A stretch of DNA of 64,000 nt from Sialis fuliginosa (Eukaryota; Arthropoda; Insecta; Megaloptera; Sialidae). This document shows, one piece after another, positions 11,387-21,188 of this stretch (positions within the stretch are counted from its first letter, which is position 1; every line of letters starts with the position of its first letter). Both the position numbers and the translations under genes were made by a program. The stretch covers positions 6,386,001 through 6,450,000 of the forward strand of contig OY540820.1 of NCBI GenBank assembly GCA_961205875.1, read 5' to 3'. Under the pieces are notes generated by a model. That model worked only from the letters and a program-made list of their open reading frames with translations. It made no database searches and was not told the origin of the DNA.

Positions 11387-11680
11387 GGTAGACGCACTCA
11401 AAGATGCAATTTTTTTTTTTAAATTGCCCCATTTGAGCATTGATGAATTTTGGAGGGATGACAGTTTTTGATCTGTAGATGACCGGAAAAACAAAGACAG
11501 ACGCGTATAATGGGTGGGCAGACGCACTCAAAAATGCAAATTTTTAAATGAAAATTGTCTCATTTAAGCATTGCTGAATTTTTTGAGGGATGGCAGGTTT
11601 CTGTCTGTATAGATGACCGAAAAATCACAGGAAGACGCGTAGTGTGGGGATAAGGGGTAGGCAGACACAATTGAAAGTAT
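11387..11680. repeat. Tandem repeat, unit about 130-140 bp
   Basis: The phrase 'GCAGACGCACTCAAA.ATGCAA' starts units at about 11390 (as GTAGACGCACTC) and 11519, and a third start (GCAGACACAATTGAAAG) is at about 11660. Between them both full units contain 'TGAGGGATG.CAG..T', 'GATGACCG.AAAA.CA' and GACGCGTA. Two complete diverged copies and one partial copy are visible. Confidence 0.6.
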
Positions 11681-12187
11681 TATTCTATTTTTTTAACTGG
11701 GTTGTCTTGTAATTAATTCTTGTAGTTTTTTTTGTAGGTCTATACTTATTTTTATTAAAAAAAGTGTTTGGGTTATATCTTTATCTTAACTTTTCTAAAC
11801 CAAACTTTACACATTATGTTTATACAAAATGGGAAGTCCATGTCTCTATATTTATGACAGTAAGGGGTAAAAGGGGTAGGGTTGAACCCACCCCTGATGT
11901 ACAGTGTTTACAATATAAAGTGTATGTATTATGTATATAAAGTTTATATATCGAGTCCCACCGCGTTTACGCTATAAAATCACTCGTCACTTGTTATGGT
12001 AGCGTTTTAACATCCTCTCCACAATGACTTCATCTCATAAACTCACCACAAAACCAACTACTTCAAACATTGGGACCTCGTTCAAACGTACGCGATATTT
12101 ACCCTCCAATGGTCTCACAAATTTTATCAACAATATTTTTATAAATACCAAAACAAATATTACAACAAAACTAACCACGAAAATAAG
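11681..12187. other. AT-rich spacer
   Basis: A TATA-like CTATAAAATC at about 11971 precedes a Thr/Asn-rich open frame starting at 12024, but this frame runs into the inverted repeat below and has no homology I recognise. No gene is called. Confidence 0.35.
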
Positions 12188-13003
12188 CAGCTACCATAGA
12201 CATAGACAATGGACAGTGCATTCTGTATTAACACAATGGTGTAACATCTGTTCAAAAAATGAGAGAGAGATGCAGTGTAGTTTGGAATATATCTATCTCT
12301 TTTTCTAAGAATCTGATTGGTAACTTACTATAGTTCAGGGTAGTATTTATGTCCGATATATTTTTGTATATCTATCTTATGATTTTTGTGAAATAAGTTT
12401 TTTATTAGAAAAGTAAATAATATAAACAATAAACATACTACATATAATGGTTCATATTTCATCGAGGAAATTTAAAAAAAACATCAATTGATCTGATAGA
12501 AAGCGAAATTATGAACGGATATTCCGGGAAAATAACATTTTTGCTACCAAAAATATTAAATATATATTAATAAAAAATTGTTTTAAATCAATTCCCATGT
12601 GGCTGCTACAAAATGCTGAGATGGATTGCACTTACAAACAGCACATACAAGATTTACTTAATAAAATTTCTTTTTGATATTAGGTTACATTACGAAGCTA
12701 CGAAAAAGGAAGAACAAGATATTAAAATTGGGTAAAAAATTCGAAACTTACATTATTTAGAAATCAATAATTGTTTTTTTTAAATAATTTTTTTTATAAC
12801 GTTAATTATTTTTTGTTTTTAACCACTTTATATATATCTATGAATATTTTTAATGTTCGGGGCCAAGAATGAAATAGTTACACTCTTGTTTAAAAAAAAG
12901 TACAAGTATATTCCAAACCTGTTTCTATCTCTTTCTTTTGACACATCTCTGTTTTCGAGTCAGATGCGTGGTCCATTCTCTATGTCTATGGCAGCTACTG
13001 AGT
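12188..13003. repeat. Element with long degenerate terminal inverted repeats
   Basis: AGCTACCATAGACATAGA at about 12190 is the inverted counterpart of TCTATGTCTATGGCAGCT at about 12980. Inner matches (TTTGGAATATA against TATATTCCAAA) extend the arms to about 110 bp each. The interior is AT-rich and non-coding. Probably an old MITE about 0.8 kb long. Confidence 0.45.
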
Positions 13004-14162
13004 AGAACACGTATCTAGCACCCCTCACACTAAATTATTTTTTGTACGTAATTATATTCTACCTTTAATTTTATAAAAAATATATTTCTGGCGAACTAAT
13101 AAAACATAAAAAAATTAATGTGACATAAACATTTTTTTGAATTCCCATTGTTTAAAAATAATTTGGAAAATTCTTAAATTAACAAGAATATAAACACCTG
13201 TTTAGTAAGATCGTTTTCAAAAGTATGGGGTTTTCTTTCCGTACGAAAATTAATCCTAAATGTAAATATAAAGTTTAACGTTTTTGACTTACAGCAAGCA
13301 TGTCAACTTCAAAGGCTAACATGGGCCAAAATAAAAAGGTTTAAATTCAGGTGGGCTGCAAAAAATAAACTTTAATGTATTCATAGAAACATAGGTTTAT
13401 TTTGAAAAGGACAGAAATAAAAAAAAAAACGAGAACAATATAATTTAAACTAATATTTTTAATCGCACGGGTTATTGGCGAACGTTTTGTTGGCTGGGCC
13501 GCAAAAATATTCGTTGTGGGCCGCATGCGTCTACAGACCGACGGACAGACACATAAACATCATAGCGAAAATAGTCAAAATAGATATTTCTGAGACATGG
13601 CGCCCGCCACCGTTTCAGGGTTAATATATGTACATAATTCATGTGAAATTTTATGGTTTTAGGTAATTAAACTATGAAGAACAAAAGTCAATCTGTTTTT
13701 AGAATATTTTATAATGAGTTTAAATATATATGTATATACAAGCTGTTGTGCTTGCTTACTTATCTAAAAAAAAAAACAAAAAACGAAATTTAGATTTTTT
13801 AAATAAATACTCAAGAAAAATAACTTTAATAAATACTAGCAGTTCCTTCTGCTTCGTACATATTTTATATTATCGAGTTAAATATTAAAATTAGACATTT
13901 AGTCTTACGGACTTTTATGTAGAATTAATTGTAGGTACTCTACAATAAATCTTCCATACATAATTTTCATGTATCTCTTAAAGTTTAGGGGTAGATAGCG
14001 TTTTGCTCATTTTGACGTATTAATTCACTGCTCAGCTATTTCGAGCAATAGCGTAATATGTATCTTATAGAACTTCCATGGAGGTGCAGATTTCATGAAA
14101 ATAGTTTTCGAAATTTCCTCGGATAACTTTCTTATATAGATAACAAAAACCAACACTGCTTA
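13004..14162. other. AT-rich spacer, repeat fragments only
   Basis: About 13470-13560 contains GGCTGGGCCGCAAAAATATTCG...GTGGGCCGCATGCG, a phrase typical of hAT element ends, here without a recognisable partner. Otherwise nothing is seen. Confidence 0.4.
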
Positions 14163-14652
14163 TTAAGGATGTATGGCACGTACAGTCTGAGTCAAAAATA
14201 ATGTAAATCTAGATGCAATGAACGATCAAAATCAAATTATGAATTATTCACTTTAAATGTTTATAAGAAAGTCAAATTGGTTTATACACTACATAAACTA
14301 TAAAAAAATGTAATAAAACAAATCATTACATTTCAGTACGCCATTTTTTTTCAATATTTTCCAGCAATAATTATTTTTTCTCGCAATTAGTTACTGTATA
14401 TGTATAATTTTTTTATGAAACTTGTAAGTGACGTGTTGTGAAAATTGCAGATTTTTTTGATGCTTGAACTTCAACCGTCAATACACCATTCTGCCATAAG
14501 AGCCCATGTTAATTTAAAAAAAATAAAAACTTTCAAATTATGTTGTAAAACCTTCTGAAATTTTGTGTGGTTACTTAAGATTTATTAAGGAGTAACTTCT
14601 CCAAATTTCAACTATTTCTCGTTGAAATTAGATAACTGCCATACATCCTTAA
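14163..14652. mobile_element. TTAA-flanked MITE, 490 bp
   Basis: The left end TTAAGGATGTATGGCA (14163-14178) and right end TGCCATACATCCTTAA (14637-14652) are a perfect 16-bp inverted repeat. Reading the outer TTAA on each side as the target duplication leaves a 12-bp terminal repeat GGATGTATGGCA. TTAA targets are characteristic of piggyBac-type transposition. The interior is non-coding. Confidence 0.65.
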
Positions 14653-14929
14653 AAAAAACTCAAATATGATTTACTAAAAATGCGTTTTTCGGGAACGTTA
14701 CATTAAGATGTAACTGTTTATATTGGTTATAAACAAAACTAAAGTAAACTAAATATTTAATGAAAATAAATACAGTGATTGTATGAGAAAATTTCAAACA
14801 TGATGAGAGCTACCGTGTTTGTCGTCGCTTCAGTGTATCTGTTTGATAAACAAATACATACATACCTACATGCTACTTATATATGCTCATAGGTGTCAAT
14901 AGCACGAGGTAAACTAACTAAAAAAACAT

Positions 14930-15655
14930 CTGCTAAGTAAATTCACAGTGCTTCCCCGTGCTAAATTCATCAAAGGTAGTTATTTATTCAACAATTTAAA
15001 TAAAAACAGATAGTGTTTATATAAATTGCCTGGAATTGGTTAACCATTTAATTTTTATACAATTTTACTAAAAATTATTAGTTCGAAATTTTTCTTAAAA
15101 CGCACCTGAATATTTTTTCATATATTTTTAATTTTTTGACAATTTCTATCTAAATCTAAATTTATGCAAATGTAAAAATGACATTTAAAACGTAAAAATG
15201 ACATTTAAAACGTCAAAATGAGATTTAATATGTCCAAGTAAGTATCAATTTAGAAAAACAAAACACGAATTTGTAAAATAAATTGAGATAAATCTTTGTA
15301 AGGGAATATTTTACAATAAACGTTGTAGACCCATATTATAGAAAATTTAATGCTTTACAAAAAATATTCTATAAAATTTTCACGTAACATGTGTTGTTCT
15401 TGAGATATCTTGAAAAAATAAATATTTTGGGGTGTCACCCCTCCCCTTACACACGATTTTGATGATTTTGAAATGGGACCGTCCTCAAGCCAGACCCAAT
15501 CATCCGACCAAGTTTCAATAATATCGGTTCAGTAGTTCATGAGTTATGCTTGTGACAAGGATTCAGGGGACAGACGGACACGGAACGAATCATTTTTTTG
15601 TCTCATTCTAAAATGATCACAAAGCTTCTCGTATCTTTGATATTGCGAGTAAGCA
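14930..15655 (+). repeat. Dispersed repeat R1, long copy
   Basis: It starts around CATCTGCTAAGTAAATTCAC and ends after CACAAAGCTTCTCGTATCTT. It contains GGGGTGTCACCCCTCCCC and GACAGACGGACACGGAACGA. Related copies lie at 15656-16090 (same strand, truncated) and 50150-50930 (opposite strand), with a fragment at 21718-21870 (opposite strand). At about 15172-15232 it holds a short tandem repeat of 'AAAATGACATTTAAAACGT'. No coding capacity is seen and the class is not determined. Confidence 0.6.
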
Positions 15656-16090
15656 AAACATCTGCCAAGTAAATGCATAGTGCTTACTCGTGCCAAATTC
15701 ACCAAAGATAATTAATTATTTAACAATTGAAATAAAAACCGATAAAATGCTCAGATAAATTGGTTAACCATTTAATTTTTATACTTACTATTTTACTAAA
15801 AAAATATCGTTTCGAAATTTTTCTTAAGACGCACCTGATTATTTTTTCGTATATTTTTAATTTTTTGACAATATTTCAATCTAAATCTAAATTTATGCAA
15901 ACGTTAAAATGATATAATATATCAAAGTAAATATCAATTTAAAAAAAAACACGATTTTTAAAAGCAAATTGAGATAAATCTTTGTAAGGGAATATTTTAC
16001 AACAAACGTTATAGATCTATATTATAGGAAATTGAATGCACTACAAAAAAGATTCTATAAAATTTTTACGTAATTACGATACAAAAAAAA
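15656..16090 (+). repeat. Dispersed repeat R1, truncated tandem copy
   Basis: It repeats the first part of the preceding copy almost line for line (CATCTGCCAAGTAAATGCAT, ...TTTCGAAATTTTTCTTAAGA, ...GGGAATATTTTACAA) and breaks off near 16090, before the CACCCC portion. Confidence 0.6.
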
Positions 16091-16808
16091 AGAGAAATTT
16101 AAGAAAAAATGCTCATTTTATCAACATACGAGCAAGATTCCTCTTACAAATTTCAACTAAAAATAAATAAATTTGTTTATTTTTTTCCAATATGCAAAAT
16201 TAAATTAAATTATTGATACATTATTTTACTTCAAATAAATTAAATAAAATATTTTACATTTTCACATGAAATTTATAAAAAATGTTTACGGCTGCCAATA
16301 TTTATTCAAGAGTAATTTTTTTCAAAGAAGCCGTAATTTCTGAAAGCCACAATAACTTACAATTTAAATCTAAAGCACGGATACAGTAGCTATTCATCTG
16401 TCATCTTTACATTAGTCGTGTTAGCTGAGTAACGAACCTACTACAGTTTGTTCAGATGTATGCTAGATGGCGACACCAACATGCGGTCGGATGCGAAACA
16501 GAGCGAGATGGACACCACAATATTCGAGGTGATGAAAAATTTGTTGCCTGTTTTTTGACACATTAAAAAGTAACGTTGTAGAATATTGTAGATGCGTCGT
16601 CTTTCAGTCGTACAATTTTACAGATTTCATCAGAAAAAATATATGGGTTTAGATTATTTTTGGATTAAACATTGACCTGTTAGTAATAATAATAATAATA
16701 ATAATGTGTAATATATAATGGGAAAAAAATATGTTGGTTTCCATAAGTGTCGACATTATATACATTTTTTAACGAATGTTGAACAATGATTTTCTTAACC
16801 CTTTACAA
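16091..16808. other. AT-rich spacer
   Basis: Contains an (AAT)n microsatellite at about 16684-16705. No gene is seen. Confidence 0.45.
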
Positions 16809-16895
16809 CAGAGGTTCCCAACCTTTTTCGTATCGCGGCGCCCATTTTGAACTAAGGTTTTCCCATAGCGCCCTTCCTAAGTAAAAATATGACTA

Positions 16896-17230
16896 ATGTC
16901 CGGTATCATAAAGGACCTAACAAATTTGTTAGCTAGCAAGCACTTTCAACTGAGATATCAAACTTATATGACACTTCTTTTGGAGTTTGTTGATGACTTT
17001 GACAAGTTTCGTGCACACGTTGTAGGTAAATACAAATGGTATTAAAACAGTGGTGATGTTATGAAAATTATTTTGTACGGTGAAAGATGCCAACTGTGTT
17101 ACAATTAGTTGAAGTGTCACTGCTCTAAATTCCATAACTAATCCATAGATACTAGTACAGAATTAATACGCCCATTTGAATGTAATTGCTAGCTAGCAAA
17201 TTTTGTTAGGTCCTTTATAATACCGGACAT
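16896..17230. mobile_element. MITE with ATGTCCGGTAT termini, nested, copy 1
   Basis: The left end ATGTCCGGTATCATAAAGGA and right end TCCTTTATAATACCGGACAT are inverted repeats, and the sub-terminal regions (TTAGCTAGCAAGC / TTGCTAGCTAGCAAA) also pair. A second copy lies at 62389-62665, inside the intron of the minus-strand gene there, so the family recurs in the window. Confidence 0.75.
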
Positions 17231-17333
17231 AACTTATAATGAATCATTCAATTATTATTATTTACTCATTAACATTAAATTAATAGGAAAAATGAGCCTG
17301 CAGATCCGCGGCGCCCCTTTTAATGCTGTCCAG

Positions 17334-17761
17334 TAGAGATGTGTAATTCATGAACGGTTTCTTTTCGGTGAACGAATCGACTTGAGTCAGTATTTTAAAA
17401 AAGAATCGTTCTTTTTCTAAAATTATATTGTAAAATTAAAAATAAAAGATTCGTATAATATTGTACAACAATTACAATAGATATATAAACAAATTTTTTA
17501 TGTGAGTAAGAAAAGTATAAAATTTTATAAGTTAGGAAAAAAAAGGTCATCAATTATTAATTATTTGATTTTGACTTTTTTTTTAATAAGTTCTAGCAGA
17601 AATTTAATACAGTTTGTAAGCTAAAAAAAAGGTCTTCAATTTTTCTTTTTGCATATTCTATAAGTAAACGACTCACTGAACGAATCAGTAAGAACGATTC
17701 TTATTACTGAATTGATTCAAATGATTCGAGTCACTAAAAAGACTCATTTTTCCCATCTCTA
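17334..17761. mobile_element. hAT-type MITE (TAGAGATG termini), nested
   Basis: The element runs from TAGAGATG (17334) to CATCTCTA (17761) and is flanked on both sides by the perfect 8-bp repeat CTGTCCAG (17326-17333 and 17762-17769). Inside there are repeated 'AACGAATC' and 'GATTCG' motifs in inverted orientation. The interior is non-coding. The element at 44226-44884 has similar tips. Confidence 0.8.
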
Positions 17762-17800
17762 CTGTCCAGGGCGCCACGGCGTACACTTTGGAAACCACTG

Positions 17801-18314
17801 CTTTAGAAGCCCACACATATATTATATACATTATTTAAAAGGACATAAAAAATTTTACAATTTGATATAAACAAAATTGCTTTACGATGGCTTACCCATT
17901 TTTTTGGGGAAATTTATTACCATTACTTTAAAATATCGAACAATTTCACAACAATTTGACTCCCAGTAGCGTTAGCTGGAAGCAAAGTGTGCACTAAATA
18001 ATGATTTATATTTACATATTATTATCGAAGCAGGTTTGAAGTTTGAAGACGAACAGTACGGTCGGGAATGTGGGTTTACATTAAAGGATTCACACATTAG
18101 GATTTTTACAATCTAACTCCTATATTATCTAATTTTAAAACTTATTTCTTAACAATATGGTGACAAAAAACTCTCAAGTTAGCCATCTTTCGGGAAACTG
18201 ATGAACTAAAACCAAATACCTAGATATCTACATTATCTGCATAAACTCACATGTTATTCTGACATACGGGGTAAATATGCGACGTTCGTTTTGACATTTA
18301 AACATTTTATTAAA
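17801..18314. other. Upstream region of Es2
   Basis: AT-rich and without a clear TATA box. A housekeeping-type TATA-less promoter is likely somewhere in about 18200-18314 (inference). Nothing else is seen. Confidence 0.4.
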
Positions 18315-20082
18315 ATGAGTATAGTAAGTAGCAGTTCTTCACCAAAAACTCCAGGAAGTCAAGCATTGCTTTCGTTGGAAAATGAATTCAAAATACCAAA
18401 ACACCCGGCTCCCAAGCGTAAAATAAGAATTTTAGATGAAGACACATATATTGAGGTTAGCTTCAAATATAATATAAATTATAATAACGTATTATAATAA
18501 TATGTGAATTACATTTTACAGGAAATGGGAAAAATCATCGAACGTGATTTCTTCCCTGATCTTCAAAAATTGAAAGCACAAAACGACTATTTAGATGCTT
18601 TGGAAAAAAACGACATAAAGAAGATGCGAGAACTCTACGAAAGATATTCAGGCGGTAAACCACCAACCGAAAGACGTAAGTTTTTAAAAACTTTATCACT
18701 CGCAATATACCATAACTTTTAAAATATATTTCAGTTGCCAGTCCTGCCACATTTGAAACTCCAGTAGACTTACATGAACTTAATAAATCGGACGAACCTG
18801 AAACAGAGTCGACACCTAAAAAAACAGACGGGAATTCAGATATGGATGATACAAAGAAAGCGAGATTAAGTTTAGATGGATATTTGAGTGTACATACGTC
18901 AGAAGACAACCAAAGTTTCGAAGAAATCATGCACGAGTCCGAACGAAAACACAGACAGAAGTATGCATATCTTTATAATGAAGAATCAAAAAGTGAAGAC
19001 GTGGAGAAACAACTATTAGCTTTACCATCAATTGATCAGCAAGCACAATTACCTGACAAGCCGTTCAATGTGGACACTTGGAGTTACAAAAACAAAAACT
19101 ACATCATGTATGTCCCGGATGGCGTGGAACTAACGCTCAACGAGAAAATAGAAATGAGTAAACGACGGCAAGAAGTACTGCATGGGAATACAAGATTATT
19201 GATAAATCCTTTTGATGAGAAGCAGAACAAAGAAACGATATCTGAATTAGCCAAATCGCAAGCGAAGAATTTAGACGGGAGAATTGGGGTCGACGGGAAG
19301 GAACTGACACAGTCAGATACGCCTCAAATCAGAGGGTTTGGGTTCGTTAGGACGCCTTCACCATGTCCAGGAGCGGCCGACAGTCCATTGATGACCTGGG
19401 GTCAAATAGAGGGAACTCCGTTTAGACTGGATGGCAGTGACACGCCGATTCCAAGGTAAGAAAGTTTTTTATACAATTCTACGTTCAGATATTTAGTTTT
19501 AAAATATTTTAGGTCTCAAGGCCCGTCATTTAAAATAGCGGAAACATCGAAAAGAGAACAAATCGCTTTAGCACTCGCTGAGAAAGTGGGCGAACATCAT
19601 CGGGATAAGAAAATGAAAGCAATCGCAGCTGCAAGAAGACAGTTTGCTACGTAAGTATTTAATAATTCGAACCAACCTAAAAAAAATTTTTTTTAAGGTA
19701 AAGGGCACGCAATATAATATAGATGCTATAGTTTAGATTATAAATTGGATATTGCATAAAATAACTCCTTGCATCGATGTAGGCTCCTTTCTCAATGTAT
19801 TTAATTTACAGGCCATCACCATCTCCGTCAAGCTTACACCGACTAGCCAGTATGTCGCCTGCAGCTAGACGTTTGGCTACGTCTAAACTGGGAGACCTCG
19901 CGTTGAGGGCTTCCTACTCGCCCAGCCCCCGCAGACAGTCTACCGGGTCTCTGACGCCGCGTAGTAATAATAACCTAGGCCAGAGAACGCCTAAACCTAA
20001 CAGTTCCAGTAATTTGGATCTCACAGATAACTTATTGAATATTCCGTTCTCAAAGAGAGCAAAAGCTAGTGATTTTTTTTGA
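18315..20082 (+). CDS. Es2: ESS2/DGCR14 spliceosome-associated protein
   Basis: There are five exons with phase-consistent GT-AG junctions: 18315-18455, 18522-18675, 18735-19455, 19513-19650 and 19812-20082. They give 474 aa, close to the human protein (about 476 aa). The N-terminus after a Ser-rich leader reads ILDEDTYIE (residues about 39-47), then MGKIIERDFFPDL, the family hallmark. A helical segment (DYLDALEKNDIKKMRELYERY) follows. The central region has the conserved NYIMYVPDG stretch, and the C-terminal half has Pro/Ser-rich repeats (TPSPCPG, SPSPSSLHRL, LSPAARRL-like). ESS2 is a nuclear component of the activated spliceosome (C complex). The start is the ATG at 18315; an in-frame TTG lies further 5' but is not needed. 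The AATAAA at 20151 is the polyadenylation signal. The introns are 58-161 bp. This gene anchors the locus to a conserved single-copy neighbour. Confidence 0.93.
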
Positions 20083-21188
20083 AGTAGTTTAGCGCTTTTA
20101 AATGTTATCGTTTTGTAAATAGAGATTGTAAATTATTTATATTTAATTATAATAAAATTTTTAATTATTTGGTGTGTTTAATTTTATATTTTAGGTGTAT
20201 TATAAAAAAAATAGCTATAATATCTGAATATTAGCAGGTAGGTATATTTTTGAATTGTTGTATTTTGGAAAATATAATTTGTCTTAGGAAATAACACTAC
20301 AATAACACATAATAATTATAAGTATAAGAAATTAGATAACAAAAGCAAAATTTATAATAATAAATCATTTGGACCCAAGGTATATAAAGAAGGTAGTCTC
20401 ATCAGCTCTTTGACCAATAGCGTTGGCGCGGGAATTGACGTCACCACGAAGACATTTTCACATGTTAGGAATGGTATCAGAATATATGTAATACGGTTTA
20501 TTGTACACTTCCAACCTTCCTGTAGTGTAATTAGTAATTATATTACTAAATACAGTACTTTTCTATTCTATTCTATATTTATTTATAGTTTTGGGAGTTT
20601 GCAGAAGGGAGAAACGGAACAATTTCCCCACCCCCCTGAGATTGAACAAATTGAAGCTATACTGTATTCTATAAAATATACATAAATATTTTAAGAAAAG
20701 TTAACTGACGCAATAATTTGTCTACACCCCTTTTCCCCTTGGAATATTTTCTGAGAACGCCATTATAAATCAATTAATAAAAGTTTTTATAAATTCCCTA
20801 CAAAGACATTTAATTAATACGAAATGTATTACAAAACTATGAAAAAAATGTAGAACAATGAAAAGAAGCATCAGCACAAAATTCATTAAGACATATTTCA
20901 CATACTTTATTTACAACACGTCTTCATACGTGCAAATAAAAAGAATTATTTAACATTAACGCATGTACTAAAAAAAATAAATATACTGTGTTGTCCTTAA
21001 TGAGCTTTAACAAAGAAATTGTCGAGTAACAAACATTATCTAGATGTTCGTACGTGATATGACAATATTATTTTAATAGTTTAACGTAAACATTATGGGG
21101 AAGGGAATCACTGTGCTGAAAGTTCACTCAGATTAGATTTAGTAGAACCAGCAGTGAACTGTATCAAGGTCTGGTGTAACCTGATAAG
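20083..21188. other. Intergenic region between Es2 and the small secreted gene
   Basis: Contains the Es2 3' UTR (AATAAA at 20151) and an isolated promoter-like cluster at 20381-20443, listed separately. The rest is AT-rich. No TATA box is evident just upstream of 21189; an initiator-like CTCAGATTAG lies at about 21127. Confidence 0.4.
20381..20443 (+). promoter_or_regulatory. Isolated promoter-like cluster: TATA, CCAAT and CRE palindrome
   Basis: Within 63 bp there are TATATAAAG (20381-20389), TCTCATCAG (about 20397), CCAAT (about 20413) and the perfect CREB/ATF palindrome TGACGTCA (20436-20443). No substantial open frame follows. It may be the promoter of a non-coding or untracked 5' exon of the gene at 21189, or chance. 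Confidence 0.25.

Larger units (their letters stand above)
16809..17800. mobile_element. hAT-type element hosting two nested MITEs
   Basis: The left end CAGAGGTTCCCAACC (16809) is the inverted partner of the right end TGGAAACCACTG (to 17800), and GGCGCCC-rich sub-terminal sequence is present on both sides. The flanks are CTTTACAA (16801-16808) and CTTTAGAA (17801-17808), an 8-bp target duplication with one mismatch, as expected for hAT. The apparent length is inflated by the insertions at 16896-17230 and 17334-17761; without them the element is about 230 bp. Confidence 0.75.

Noticed and set aside
12024..12308. Thr/Asn-rich 94-codon frame after a TATA-like box
   Set aside because: It runs into one arm of the inverted repeat at 12188-13003, has no signal peptide and no recognisable domain.
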